A stretch of DNA of 64,000 nt from Cardiobacterium sp. Marseille-Q4385 (lineage in GTDB: Bacteria > Pseudomonadota > Gammaproteobacteria > Cardiobacteriales > Cardiobacteriaceae), in assembly GCF_916618745.1 (NCBI RefSeq), contig NZ_OU745373.1, forward strand, positions 806,001 through 870,000, in the 5' to 3' direction. The notes under the pieces are model-generated. The model was given only the letters and a program-made list of their open reading frames with translations, had not been told where the DNA came from and searched no databases. The translations under genes and the position numbers were made by a program. Positions 41,939 to 50,678 of this stretch are shown in pieces (the stretch's first letter is position 1; every line of letters starts with the position of its first letter).

Positions 41939-43963
41939 TCAGCTGATTTTCATCCCGGCTTTGACGCCGTCGCCGGGATTCAGCAGATGCAGTTCACCAC
42001 CGCTCGTGGCGGAGAGGATCATGCCGGTGGAGACGCCGAAACGCATTTTACGCGGCGCGAGGTTGGCCACATACACAACCATGCGGCCGATGAGCTCTTC
42101 CGGCTGGTAATACGCTTTGATGCCGGAGAAGACTTCGCGTTCACCGAGTTCGCCGACGTCGAGTTTGAAGCGCAGCAGTTTGTCCGAGCCGTCGATGTGG
42201 CCGCATTCGAGGACGCGGGCGATGCGCAGGTCGGGTTTGGCGAAGTCTTCAATGCTGATCCAGTTTTCGCTTTCCACGGGTTTGGCTCCTTTGTTGATGC
42301 TGGTTTCTTCTTTGAGGTCTTCTTTGCTGTCGTTGATGACGGCGGTGATGGTTTTTTCGTCGATGCGCTGCATGAGCGGCTGGTAGGGCTTGATGGTATG
42401 GCCGAGCAGCGGGTGCTGGGCGTCATCCCAGGTGAGCGGGGCGATGTTGAGGAAGGCTTCGCTCGCTTCCGCCAGTTGCGGCAGCACAGGTTTGAGGTAG
42501 GTGATGAGCTGGCGGTAGGCGTTCAGGCCGACGGTGGCGATGGTTTGCACGGCGGCGCGGCTTGCCTCGTCTTTGGCTTTGACCCAGGGCTTTTCTGCAT
42601 CGATGTATTCGTTGGCGGCATCGGCCAGTTTCATGATGTCGCGCATTGCCTGGCTGTATTCGCGCCGCTCGTAGGCGTCTGCGATGTCATTCGCTTTGGC
42701 GGTAATGCTGTCGAGGAGGGCAGTGTCGGGCAGCGCGTCCGCCAGTTGGTTGGCGAAGTGTTTTTCGAGGAAGGGCGCGCAGCGGCTGGCGAGGTTGACG
42801 AGTTTGCCGACGAGGTCGCTGTTGTTTTTCTGGCGGAAGTCGTCGAGGTTGAGGTCAAGGTCTTCGACGCGCGCGCTCAGTTTGGCGGCGTAGTAGTAGC
42901 GCAGGTTTTCCGGTGGCAGGTGTTTGAGGTAGGTCTCGGCTTTGATGAAGGTGCCGCGCGATTTGCTCATTTTTTCGCCGTTCACGGTGAGGAAGCCGTG
43001 GCAGTACACGCCGCTCGGTTTGCGGTAGCCCGCACCTTCGAGCATGGCCGGCCAGAAGAGCATGTGGAAGTAGGCGATGTCTTTGCCGATGAAGTGGTAG
43101 AGCTCGGTGTCGCTACCGGCGCGCCAGTAGGCGTCGTAGTCGATGCCGTTACTGTTGCACAGGGCGCGGAAGGCGCCCATGTAGCCGATGGGCGCATCCA
43201 GCCAGACGTAGAAGTATTTGCCCGGCGCGTTCGGGATTTCAAAGCCCCAGTAAGGCGCGTCGCGTGAGATGTCCCAGGGTTGCAGGCCGGCCTCGAACCA
43301 TTCGGCGAGTTTGTTGCGCATGGCGTCTTGCAGGTCGGCGGTTTGCAGCCAGTCGCGCAGGAAGGCATCGAAGGCAGGCAGATCGAAGAAGTAGTGCTCG
43401 GAATCGCGCAACACGGGCGCCGCGCCGGATAGAACGGAATAAGGCTGGATGAGGTCGGTCGGCGCGTAAGTGGTGCCGCAGTTTTCGCAGTTGTCGCCGT
43501 ACTGGTCTTTGGCGTGGCATTTCGGGCATTCGCCTTTGACGAAGCGATCAGGCAAAAAGAGGTTTTTTTCGGGATCGTAAAGTTGCGAGATGGTGCGGCG
43601 CAGAATGTGGCCGTTGTTATCAAGCTTGTTGTAGATGTCGGTGGTGATGGCGCGGTTTTCTTCGCTGTGGGTGCTGTGATAGCAGTGGTGGTCAATGAGG
43701 AAACCGGCAAAGTCGCGGCAGTGTTCGGCGCGACTTTTGTCGATAAGCGCCTGCGGGCTGATGCCTTCTTTCTCGGCGCGCAGCATGATGGGGGTGCCGT
43801 GGGCGTCGTCGGCGCAGACGTAGTGGCATTCGTGGCCGCGCAAACGCTGGAAGCGCACCCAGATGTCGGTCTGGATGTGTTCGACCATGTGGCCTAGGTG
43901 GATGGCGCCGTTGGCATACGGCAGGGCGCTGGTTACGAGAATGCGGCGTTTGGGCTGCGTCAT
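41939..43963 (-). CDS. metG: Methionyl-tRNA synthetase
   Basis: 674-residue class I synthetase charging tRNA-Met. The HIGH-type motif is in SALPYANGAIHLGHMVEH (about residues 13-30), a zinc site in CPKCHAKDQYGDNCENC (about 145-161), and KMSKSRGTF near residue 331. A C-terminal tRNA-binding OB domain (ISIEDFAKPDLRIARVLECGHID) is present from about residue 570, as in the E. coli dimeric form. Length and domain order match MetG1. It has its own promoter region; the next gene upstream is on the other strand. Confidence 0.96.
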   Translation of the reverse strand: MTQPKRRILVTSALPYANGAIHLGHMVEHIQTDIWVRFQRLRGHECHYVCADDAHGTPIMLRAEKEGISPQALIDKSRAEHCRDFAGFLIDHHCYHSTHSEENRAITTDIYNKLDNNGHILRRTISQLYDPEKNLFLPDRFVKGECPKCHAKDQYGDNCENCGTTYAPTDLIQPYSVLSGAAPVLRDSEHYFFDLPAFDAFLRDWLQTADLQDAMRNKLAEWFEAGLQPWDISRDAPYWGFEIPNAPGKYFYVWLDAPIGYMGAFRALCNSNGIDYDAYWRAGSDTELYHFIGKDIAYFHMLFWPAMLEGAGYRKPSGVYCHGFLTVNGEKMSKSRGTFIKAETYLKHLPPENLRYYYAAKLSARVEDLDLNLDDFRQKNNSDLVGKLVNLASRCAPFLEKHFANQLADALPDTALLDSITAKANDIADAYERREYSQAMRDIMKLADAANEYIDAEKPWVKAKDEASRAAVQTIATVGLNAYRQLITYLKPVLPQLAEASEAFLNIAPLTWDDAQHPLLGHTIKPYQPLMQRIDEKTITAVINDSKEDLKEETSINKGAKPVESENWISIEDFAKPDLRIARVLECGHIDGSDKLLRFKLDVGELGEREVFSGIKAYYQPEELIGRMVVYVANLAPRKMRFGVSTGMILSATSGGELHLLNPGDGVKAGMKIS

Positions 43964-44142
43964 GTGTGCCTCTTTTAATAAATTGGAAAGGGCGGCATTT
44001 TAGCAAATCCGCCGCTCCCTCCCGTTGTGGCGGGCCAACACACTCAGCTTATTTCCGGGCTGGGTATAACCGCATTCCCGCTGCCTGCCCTGCTCGCCGC
44101 TTGCGACAAACCGCGAGCGGATAAAACGGCAATGGCATTCGC

Positions 44143-44148
44143 TATAAT
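44143..44148 (+). promoter_or_regulatory. Possible -10 promoter element
   Basis: TATAAT sits in GCTATAATCC, with only a weak -35 match (GATAAA) 17 bp upstream. It would drive the small gene starting at 44180 and argues against a longer upstream start for that gene. Confidence 0.4.
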
Positions 44149-44179
44149 CCGCCGCGTTTTTTTCGGAGCCTTGATTTAT

Positions 44180-44548
44180 ATGATGCTGGATTCTTCTTTA
44201 TTTTGGCTGCTGCTGCGTTATGCGGAAGCGGTACACGCGCATGATCCGTTTGCCGCCCCACCTCCGCCGCGAACGCCGCCCGCCTATATGCAGGACTGCC
44301 TGCGCAAGAGCGGCAATCCCGAGGGGGCGCTGGAAAGTTGCGCTTTTCTGGCGATGACGCAGCTTGACGGCGATATTGAGCAGCGGCACCTGCGCCACAG
44401 CAATGATGCGGACTGGCAGGACAGTTTGCAGCGTTTCAAAGACTTCCGCGCGGCGCGCTGCCGCCTGGAGCGGGAAGCGCCGGATGAGCTGCTGTGCCGG
44501 GTGCGTTTGTCGCAACAATATCTGGAAGGTTTGCCGCGTGTGCCGTGA
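44180..44548 (+). CDS. Small protein of unknown function with N-terminal hydrophobic segment
   Basis: 122 residues from an ATG within TTTATATGATGCTGG. The start (MMLDSSLFWLLLRYAEAVHA) could be a signal anchor or a signal peptide. The rest is soluble, with cysteines in QDCLRKSG, ESCAF, ARCRLE and LLCRV, and resembles LprI-like small cysteine proteins, but I cannot assign it with confidence. GGAG lies about 15 bases upstream, so a TTG at 44171 is another possible start. Confidence 0.5.
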   Translation: MMLDSSLFWLLLRYAEAVHAHDPFAAPPPPRTPPAYMQDCLRKSGNPEGALESCAFLAMTQLDGDIEQRHLRHSNDADWQDSLQRFKDFRAARCRLEREAPDELLCRVRLSQQYLEGLPRVP

Positions 44549-44676
44549 GGATTTCGCGCTGTTTTCTGTGCTCTTGAGACGTTCGCACATTGACGGATGA
44601 ATTTTTCGTTAAGTATAGTGCGCCGTCTTTTGCCGCCCGGGGCGGCGGGATACTTCTTTTTTAATCACCTAACCCT

Positions 44677-45219
44677 ATGAAGAAAGAAACTTTTTTGGGC
44701 ATACTGGCGCTCGCACTCGGAGGTTGCAGCAGTATGTCGCGTGAGACCGTGGCGCTCAATCACGGCATTGAACTGGAAAGTCTGAAAAGCGATACGCCTG
44801 CCGCTCCGCCGAAACGGATGCTCCCCACCGATTCCACCCGTCACCGCCTGATTGCCGGCGGCAAGAAATTGATCGGCACGCCGTACCGCTACGGCGGTAA
44901 CAGCCCGAAAGGCTTTGATTGCTCCGGCCTGGTGCAGCACGTCTTCGCCGAACAGGGCTTCCGCCTGCCGCGCAACAGCAGCGCACAATTTAACGCGCTC
45001 CTGCCGGTACGCGACCCGAAACCCGGCGACCTGGTCTTTTTCCACCGTGGCAACGGCAACATCAACCACGTCGGCATTTATCTCGGCGACCAGAAGATGC
45101 TGCATGCCCCGTCACCCGGGAAGCGGGTGGAAATCGCCCGCATCGATCAGGGTTACTGGAAGAAGCGCTACGTCGGCGCCCGCACAGTCATCCACGAACG
45201 CGCCACGGTTTCCCGCTGA
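44677..45219 (+). CDS. NlpC/P60-family lipoprotein (cell-wall peptidase)
   Basis: 180-residue lipoprotein. The signal peptide is MKKETFLGILALALGGC with the cysteine at residue 17. The NlpC/P60 domain starts near residue 62 with GTPYRYGGNSPKGFDCSGLVQHVF, whose cysteine is the catalytic nucleophile. The second part of the triad is in INHVGIYLGD (His) and MLHAPSPGKRVEIARI (third residue). The Spr/YdhO-type enzymes cleave peptide cross-bridges in the periplasm. The pattern matches E. coli MepS (Spr). A terminator follows. Confidence 0.9.
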   Translation: MKKETFLGILALALGGCSSMSRETVALNHGIELESLKSDTPAAPPKRMLPTDSTRHRLIAGGKKLIGTPYRYGGNSPKGFDCSGLVQHVFAEQGFRLPRNSSAQFNALLPVRDPKPGDLVFFHRGNGNINHVGIYLGDQKMLHAPSPGKRVEIARIDQGYWKKRYVGARTVIHERATVSR

Positions 45220-45232
45220 AGCGTCTATATCA

Positions 45233-45260
45233 AGAAGCCCCGCTATCGCGGGGCTTCTTT
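45233..45260 (+). terminator. Terminator after the NlpC/P60 gene
   Basis: AAGAAGCCCCGC and GCGGGGCTTCTT make a twelve-pair stem with a short loop. A T run follows. Confidence 0.85.
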
Positions 45261-45283
45261 GTTTTCCCACTCCCACAATTCAC

Positions 45284-45325
45284 GGCGCTTGGGCGGATCC
45301 AGTCATGACGCCGCTTGGCGGGATT
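45284..45325. repeat. Dispersed repeat, reverse orientation
   Basis: CGCTTGGGCGGATCCAGTCA then TGACGCCGCTTGGCGGGATT: two reverse-orientation units of the GCCAAGCGGCGTCAATACTG family. Confidence 0.6.
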
Positions 45326-45893
45326 AGGCGCGCGGCAGGGTAACGCCGGTCTGCCCCTGATACTTGCCGCCCCGATCGCGGTAGGACACGGCGCAGGGTT
45401 CGTCCGCCTGCAAAAAGAGCATTTGCGCCACGCCTTCGTGTGCATAGATTTTCGCCGGCAGCGGCGTGGTGTTGGAAAATTCGAGGGTCACATGCCCTTC
45501 CCATTCGGGCTCAAGCGGGGTGACGTTAACGATAATGCCGCAGCGGGCATAAGTGGATTTGCCGAGGCAGATAGTGAGGATATCGCGCGGGATGCGGAAG
45601 TATTCGACGGTGCGCGCGAGGGCAAAGCTGTTCGGCGGGATGATGCAGACGTCGCTTTGAATATCCACGAAGCTCTGCGGATCAAAGTGTTTGGGATCGA
45701 CAATGGCGCTGTTGATGTTGGTGAAGATTTTGAATTCGTCCGCACAGCGCACGTCGTAGCCGTAGCTGGAGGTGCCGTAGGAGATAAGACGCTCACCGCC
45801 CGCATTGCGGCTGATGAGGGTAGGTTCGAAGGGTTCGATCATGCCGTGTGCGGCGGCCATGTGCTGTATCCAGCGGTCGTTTTTGATGCTCAT
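45324..45893 (-). CDS. dcd: dCTP deaminase
   Basis: 189-residue enzyme that deaminates dCTP to dUTP in thymidylate synthesis. It has SSYGYDVRCADEF (near residue 42), ICLGKSTYARCGIIVNVTPLEPEWEGHVTLEFSNTTPLP (in outline, residues about 108-146; the catalytic Glu lies in TPLEPEWEG), and the C-terminal QMLFLQAD and KYQGQTGVTLPRA tail. The length equals typical Dcd. It lies near folA (48 bp from its stop), so both may serve thymidine supply. Confidence 0.95.
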   Translation of the reverse strand: MSIKNDRWIQHMAAAHGMIEPFEPTLISRNAGGERLISYGTSSYGYDVRCADEFKIFTNINSAIVDPKHFDPQSFVDIQSDVCIIPPNSFALARTVEYFRIPRDILTICLGKSTYARCGIIVNVTPLEPEWEGHVTLEFSNTTPLPAKIYAHEGVAQMLFLQADEPCAVSYRDRGGKYQGQTGVTLPRA

Positions 45894-45941
45894 GGTTTCT
45901 TGTGAATGGAGTGTAGGCGGCGATTATACGGTGGTGGCGCA

Positions 45942-46448
45942 TCAACCGGCGGGGCTCTTCGCCGCTCGGTCATAACGGCAAAAGGTCAGGGCGTAGGGAT
46001 TGCGGGCATCGGCGGGGGGCTCCTCGCGCGCGGTTTCCCGCCACGCAGCGGGATCAATCGGCGGAAAGAAGCGGTCGGCATCGGCGATTGTCGTATGGAC
46101 GTGCGTAACCAGCAGGACATCGGCCAGCGGCATGGCGCGGTGATAAAGCTCGCTGCCGCCGATGATGTAAAGCGCCTCGCCCTGCGCAGCGGCAAGGGCG
46201 GCAGACAAGTCGGGGCAGACAGTCGCATCGGGCAGAGTCAGCGCCGGATTGCGGCTGACGACGAGGTTTTGCCGCCCCGGCAAGGCGCGGCCAATGCTGT
46301 CATAAGTTTTGCGCCCCATGATGACCGCATGGCCGAGGGTATGCCGCTTGAAATGTTGCAGATCACGTGGCAGGTGCCACGGCATCTGATTGTCGCGGCC
46401 AATGGCGCGGTTGTCGCTCTGCGCCACGATAAGGATGATTTCAGGCAT
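45942..46448 (-). CDS. folA: Dihydrofolate reductase
   Basis: 168-residue enzyme reducing dihydrofolate with NADPH. Starts MPEIILIVAQSDNRAIGRDN, with the substrate region MPWHLPRDLQHFKRHTLGH (Trp and catalytic acid Asp in the 20s) and the NADPH loops VIMGRKTYDSIGRALPGRQN and ALYIIGGSELYHRA. The start is at MPEII; 30 in-frame residues upstream are unlike any DHFR. It is on the same strand as dcd, 48 bp upstream of it. Confidence 0.93.
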   Translation of the reverse strand: MPEIILIVAQSDNRAIGRDNQMPWHLPRDLQHFKRHTLGHAVIMGRKTYDSIGRALPGRQNLVVSRNPALTLPDATVCPDLSAALAAAQGEALYIIGGSELYHRAMPLADVLLVTHVHTTIADADRFFPPIDPAAWRETAREEPPADARNPYALTFCRYDRAAKSPAG

Positions 46449-46608
46449 GGAGAAAGAGAAGGCGGATAAAAGGGCGCTTCTTATATCAAGCCATGCGCAG
46501 CGTGACAAGGCACGCAGGACGATCTGGGCGGCAGCCACGCCGCTTGCATCTGCCTTGCCGGAGGGCTACTGTCCGCCCCACACCCATACATCCCCGCAAG
46601 GAGGAAAC

Positions 46609-46716
46609 ATGAAGCAGCAACGACAGCAGCGACCATTCGAGATGCCTTGGCAACAAAGCCGCATCACGCACAGCAGCGCTGTGGGCGATGCTGCTTTTTT
46701 TGCATCCGCGCAGTGA
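46609..46716 (+). CDS. Possible 35-residue leader or small peptide
   Basis: An ATG follows the strong site GCAAGGAGGAAAC and opens a 35-codon frame rich in Gln and Arg at the start (MKQQRQQRPFEMPWQQSRIT). It ends 12 bp before the next gene. Its second half contains a GC-rich hairpin (GCAGC...GCTGC) followed by seven T, which looks like an attenuator. Coding is uncertain. Confidence 0.35.
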   Translation: MKQQRQQRPFEMPWQQSRITHSSAVGDAAFFASAQ

Positions 46717-46728
46717 AGGAGGGGCACG

Positions 46729-47643
46729 ATGTTCACCCTGTCCGACCTTGCCATGCTGCTCTTCATCGCCGCATGGGGCATCATCATTCTGACCATCGTC
46801 ATATTGATCTGGCTCTTTCGCAAAATGCGCGGCCTGCCCCTGTGGGTCAGGCTGATTCCCACCGCACTTGTCTTGAGCTTCTTCGTCCTGCCTGCCATTT
46901 GGGAACACTACACAGAACGACTGGCCGAAGAAAAAGACTGGGCGGAATACCGCGAATACCGTGCCGTATTCGACGAACGCTGCAAAAATGCCGGCGAAAC
47001 CATCTATCAAACCGTGCAAGACGTGGAAGGCATTACCCTGCTTAAAGTATGGGGCGATTCGCCCAATAACAATGCGCATACTAAAATGACCAAACAATGG
47101 GAATTTGCGGGATTGCCACGAGAAAGCAGTGGCACGAGCTATATTAGTAATTTTCTATACTGGTGGCGAATAGTACCAGACCTATATAGTGAAAGACTTT
47201 ATATATATGAATATAATCCCATATCGCAACAAAAAAACATTCAGAAACTTAAGAAGAAATATCAAGTACATCCTGGTTATAAATTTGTTGATGTTAAACA
47301 ACAAGATGGTAATTTTTTGCGCTACCAATTTATAACAGAAGATTGGAAAGAAAGTGAAAAGATAACTTTACAATCTGCTCGCTATGCGGTAACTTTTGAT
47401 AACCCCATTATTCAAGAAGACCGTAATCGCTGGATTGCGACAACAATCGTCACTATCCTGGATACGGAAACGAATACTATCCTGGCGAAAAAACAGTGGT
47501 ATGCGTTTGAAGAAACCAGAGGGCAACGCTATCAGGAACCCACCCAGTGGCTTGGTGCTATAGTTTGCCCTTATCCTGGAGAAAGTTCTGCAATCTATCA
47601 ATTTGTAGAAAATGTCCTAATTCCCAAACAAGAAGAAATATAA
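46729..47643 (+). CDS. Membrane-anchored protein of unknown function
   Basis: 304 residues with an N-terminal pair of membrane segments (LAMLLFIAAWGIIILTIVIL and LIPTALVLSFFVLPAIW) and a soluble C-terminal domain beginning with the charged EHYTERLAEEKDWAEYREYR. Two cysteines (ERCKN and IVCPYPG) lie far apart. I do not recognise the domain. GGAG lies eight bases upstream. The first 100 codons are GC-rich like the neighbours, while from about 47130 the sequence is A+T-rich, suggesting a composite origin. Divergent from folA. Confidence 0.65.
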   Translation: MFTLSDLAMLLFIAAWGIIILTIVILIWLFRKMRGLPLWVRLIPTALVLSFFVLPAIWEHYTERLAEEKDWAEYREYRAVFDERCKNAGETIYQTVQDVEGITLLKVWGDSPNNNAHTKMTKQWEFAGLPRESSGTSYISNFLYWWRIVPDLYSERLYIYEYNPISQQKNIQKLKKKYQVHPGYKFVDVKQQDGNFLRYQFITEDWKESEKITLQSARYAVTFDNPIIQEDRNRWIATTIVTILDTETNTILAKKQWYAFEETRGQRYQEPTQWLGAIVCPYPGESSAIYQFVENVLIPKQEEI

Positions 47644-48033
47644 TGAACAGGGCACAAATATTATCCCAAGATAGTACAGTTTATACGGCATAGGCATCTG
47701 CCAAGAGGCATAAATATCTAATTCATTAAGCGGATAAATGCTGAACCCGCAAGCAGCGTAATTACTGGGGTTTTATTCCCCCCCTTCCGACCTTCAGTCA
47801 CCTTCCCCCGCAAGCGGAGGAAGGTTTTTTGCGTCAAAGCGGTGTAAACACTGGCCCCGCCAAGCGGCGTCAATACTGGGGTTGTCTGCAACGTCTCAAA
47901 ATCAAAAAACGCGTAGTTTCCCCGCCTGGCGGTCGCTTTTACCGAGAATGCAAAAAGCAGGTTGCACCTGCTCGATGCCTGAAGCCTATCCTACGCCCGG
48001 CAAGCGGCGTAAAACCTGAGGTTGGCAAGCAGC
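47644..48033. repeat. Intergenic block of dispersed repeats
   Basis: No gene. It holds several units of the GCCAAGCGGCGTCAATACTG family at 47748-47770, 47833-47880 and 47998-48030, with at least two in tandem (GGTGTAAACACTGGCCCCGC then CAAGCGGCGTCAATACTGGG), and CCCCGCAAGCGGAGGAAGG palindromes near 47805. Confidence 0.65.
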
Positions 48034-49797
48034 TCAATACACATCCCGCTGGTAGCGGCGTTCTGCGCGCAGGTTGTCTAGGTACTCTTCCGCGTCTTCC
48101 GCACTCATGCCGCCAGCGCGGGCGATAGCATCCATCAAGGCGTGTTCGACATCGCGCGCCATACGCGCCGCATCGCCGCAAACATAAATGTGTGCGCCGC
48201 GTTGCAGCCATGCCCATAGCTCGTCCGCATTCGCTGCGATTTTGTGCTGCACGTATTCTTTTTCTGCGCCCTGGCGGCTCCAGGCGAGATCGGCACGAGT
48301 CAGCAGCCCGTCTTTGCGGTATTGCAGCCATTCGGCCTGATAGAGGAAGTCATCGGTGAATTTGCGGTTGCCGAAGATGAGCCAGTTATCACCCGTCGCA
48401 CTATTGGCAGCGCGCGCCTGCATGAAGGCGCGGAAGGGCGCAACACCGGTGCCAGCACCGATCATGATGATGGGAGTCACGCCGTCTGTGGGCAGGCGGA
48501 AGTTGGCGTTGGGCTCAATGAAGACGCGCACGCTGTCGCCTTCGGTGAGGCGCACACCCAGATAGCCGGATGCGGCGCCGGTGTAGTGCTGGCCGTGGTG
48601 GTCGTATTCGACGACGCCGACGGTGAGGTGCACTTCCTCGCCGACTTCGTCCTGGCTGGACGCGATGGAATAGAGGCGCGGCGTTTGCGCGCGGAAGAGC
48701 GCGGCGAGGTCGGCGGCGGCGACAGGCGCAGGGTGCTCGGCGAGGATACCGACGGGCGGGGTGGCGGCAAGGTAAGCGGCAAGCGCATCGCGATCGGCAG
48801 CAAGGGTTTGCAGGGCTTCATTGCCTGTCAGCGCTGCGTATTGCTGCACGAATTGTGGCGTGCTTTGCGTGATGTCGCGCGCGCTTGTGAGCAGCTCGCG
48901 CAGCGGTGTGCCATCTATTAGCGCGTCACCATCCGCGCCGCTCAGTTGCAGGATTTCCGCCACCAGCGCCGGATCGTTTTCCGGCCAGACACCGAGCGCG
49001 TCGCCAGGCTGATAGCGGATGCCGCTGTTGCTGAGGTCGATTTCGATGTGGGCGACGTTTTTATCCGCCTGCCGTGCGGTGATTTTCTGCCGCGCGCTAA
49101 GGCTGGCGGTGAAGGGGCGTTCTTTGTTGTAGGTAACGCCGCTTGTAGTAGCTGTGACCGCCGTGGCGCTGCCGGAGGGAACCACTGTGGCAGAAAGCGC
49201 CGCGATGCTGGCGGTAGCCGCTTCTATCCAGGCGGTAGCAGTCGCCTGGTAGTCAAGGTCACAGATACCGGGTTCGGCGAGCCGGGTCGCGCCGCATTGT
49301 GCAAGTAAGCGGTCGAAGTCGCGCCCTGCTTGGCAGAAATCGGGGTAGCTGGAATCGCCGAGGCCGAGTACGGCAAAGCTGAGGTCGTCGAGTTTCGGCG
49401 CTTTCTTGCCGCTTAGCAGCTTGAAAAGCGGCACGGCTTCTTCCGGCGGCTCACCTTCGCCCTGGGTTGAGGTGACGATGAGGATGATGTCTTCATCGGG
49501 CAATTGTTTGGGTTTGTAATCGGCAGCATGGATGTGCTGCACGGCAAGCCCGGCAGCGCTGAGCTTGTCGGCGAGTTGTCCGGCAACTTTGCGCGCGTTA
49601 CCAGTCTGCGAGGCGGAAATGATAGTGATGCGCCGCGCGACCGGGGTGGCGGCGGGGATGATGTCAGGAGTCGGGATCGTGGCAGGGATGGCAGCACCCT
49701 CGCTCTTCGCCCAGGCGTATCCAGCGAGGAAGGCAAGTTGCGGCGCGGAGAGGTGTTGCAGTTGCGCGAGCAGTTCGGGAGTCAGGGGGATGTTCAT
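48034..49797 (-). CDS. cysJ: Sulfite reductase (NADPH) flavoprotein alpha-component
   Basis: 587-residue flavoprotein that feeds electrons from NADPH to sulfite reductase. The N-terminal flavodoxin domain binds FMN (SASQTGNARKVAGQLADKL near residue 62, VLGLGDSSYPDFCQAG). The FAD-binding part has RLYSIASSQDEVGEEVHLTVGVVEY in outline and the NADPH domain has PIIMIGAGTGVAPFRAFMQAR and YVCGDAARMARDVEHAL. Complete C-terminal YQRDVY. No cysI neighbour is present, though cysIJ are usually paired. The start is followed by strong matching to CysJ. Confidence 0.92.
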   Translation of the reverse strand: MNIPLTPELLAQLQHLSAPQLAFLAGYAWAKSEGAAIPATIPTPDIIPAATPVARRITIISASQTGNARKVAGQLADKLSAAGLAVQHIHAADYKPKQLPDEDIILIVTSTQGEGEPPEEAVPLFKLLSGKKAPKLDDLSFAVLGLGDSSYPDFCQAGRDFDRLLAQCGATRLAEPGICDLDYQATATAWIEAATASIAALSATVVPSGSATAVTATTSGVTYNKERPFTASLSARQKITARQADKNVAHIEIDLSNSGIRYQPGDALGVWPENDPALVAEILQLSGADGDALIDGTPLRELLTSARDITQSTPQFVQQYAALTGNEALQTLAADRDALAAYLAATPPVGILAEHPAPVAAADLAALFRAQTPRLYSIASSQDEVGEEVHLTVGVVEYDHHGQHYTGAASGYLGVRLTEGDSVRVFIEPNANFRLPTDGVTPIIMIGAGTGVAPFRAFMQARAANSATGDNWLIFGNRKFTDDFLYQAEWLQYRKDGLLTRADLAWSRQGAEKEYVQHKIAANADELWAWLQRGAHIYVCGDAARMARDVEHALMDAIARAGGMSAEDAEEYLDNLRAERRYQRDVY

Positions 49798-49954
49798 AGT
49801 AGGCGCTCATGATGGTTTTCCCCACTGTACCGGCGTTGCACCGCGAAGGGAAAGACGCAATGGTTGGGTGGTGATGCGCTTTGGTTATATGGCATGTAAC
49901 GGATTGCCGGGAGGAGCAGCGCCGCCAAGCGACGCTGCTTTGCAGCTGCTCCAG

Positions 49955-50314
49955 TAAGAACTTGCGGTAACGACGGCGGATGTTACCGATAGAAAAGGTG
50001 CCTGCTAGCCTTGGAACGTGGGCGGGATAATCTTGGCGCGGTACAAAAAATCCTTGCTGACGGTGGTTACACGGACAAGGTATTTGCTTCGTCAATACAG
50101 GAATGGATGGGTGCGGAGATAGAGATTGCCAAACGAAACGAATCGCACCGTTTTGTGGTATTGCCGAAGCGATGGGTAGTAGAGCGCTGTTTCTCTTGGC
50201 TGGAAAAGAACAGAGAACTTTGGAAAAACTGCGAGCGTAAGCTGAGTACCAGTCTGCAAATGGGAGTTTTGGCTTTCTTGGGAGCCCTGCTATGAAGGCT
50301 ATGAATATGTCCTG
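49955..50314 (+). pseudogene. IS5-family transposase remnant
   Basis: The 3' third of an IS5-type element. From about 49955 one reads AVTTADVTDRK, then a one-base frameshift, then GRDNLGAVQKILADGGYTDKVFASS... to RWVVERCFSWLEKNRELWKNCERK, closely matching the element at 7796-8637 (ADGGYTGQAFASS, RWVVERSFSWLEKNRRLWKN). The element end near 50290-50314 (CTATGAAGGCTATGAATATG) is a diverged version of the IS5 terminal repeat. It lacks its 5' two thirds. An older insertion. Confidence 0.8.
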
Positions 50315-50384
50315 ATACCAATAAATTATTTGCATTTGGGGGATACTTCCTGGCAGTCCAAGAGAGCAGCGGTTTTTACAGGCA

Positions 50385-50408
50385 AAAAGAAAGCCCCTGA
50401 TAGGGGCT
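50385..50408 (-). terminator. Terminator after tRNA-Gly
   Basis: Read on the minus strand, AGCCCCTATCAGGGGCT folds as a six-pair stem and is followed by TTCTTTTT. It lies 13 bp beyond the tRNA 3' end. Confidence 0.8.
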
Positions 50409-50420
50409 GATAAGTAGGTG

Positions 50421-50494
50421 TGGAGCGGGTGAAGGGAATCGAACCCTCGTCGTAAGCTTGGGAAGCTTCTGCTCTACCATTGAGCTACACCCGC
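50421..50494 (-). tRNA. tRNA-Gly (CCC)
   Basis: Minus strand, 74 nt. The acceptor GCGGGTG pairs with CACCCGC. D-arm AGCTCAATGGTAGAGC, anticodon loop TTCCCAA (anticodon CCC), T-arm GAGGGTTCGATTCCCT, encoded CCA. The top pair of the anticodon stem reads as a G-A mismatch (GAAGC against GCTTA), unlike the E. coli CCC isoacceptor. Confidence 0.9.
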
Positions 50495-50678
50495 CCGTGA
50501 TGGGCGCGGATTATATAGTGGCCATTTTATGAAATCCATACGGGAAGTCCGCTTGCGCCGCATCTTTCCAGCAGTATGGGTCTTCGTCTGGTATTTGCGG
50601 ATGACAATTCTGTGGCGGCATGATTCACCGGGCCCGGCGAAGTAAAGCGATACGGCTCTGGGTTGTCAGTACGTTTAC

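Noticed and set aside
41372..43267. 631-codon plus-strand frame across the esterase-like gene and metG
   Set aside because: Spans two genes with clear motifs on the other strand. No domain, and no ribosome site.
49664..50335. 223-codon minus-strand frame across the cysJ start and IS5 remnant
   Set aside because: It covers the other strand of two known features and has no consistent domain.
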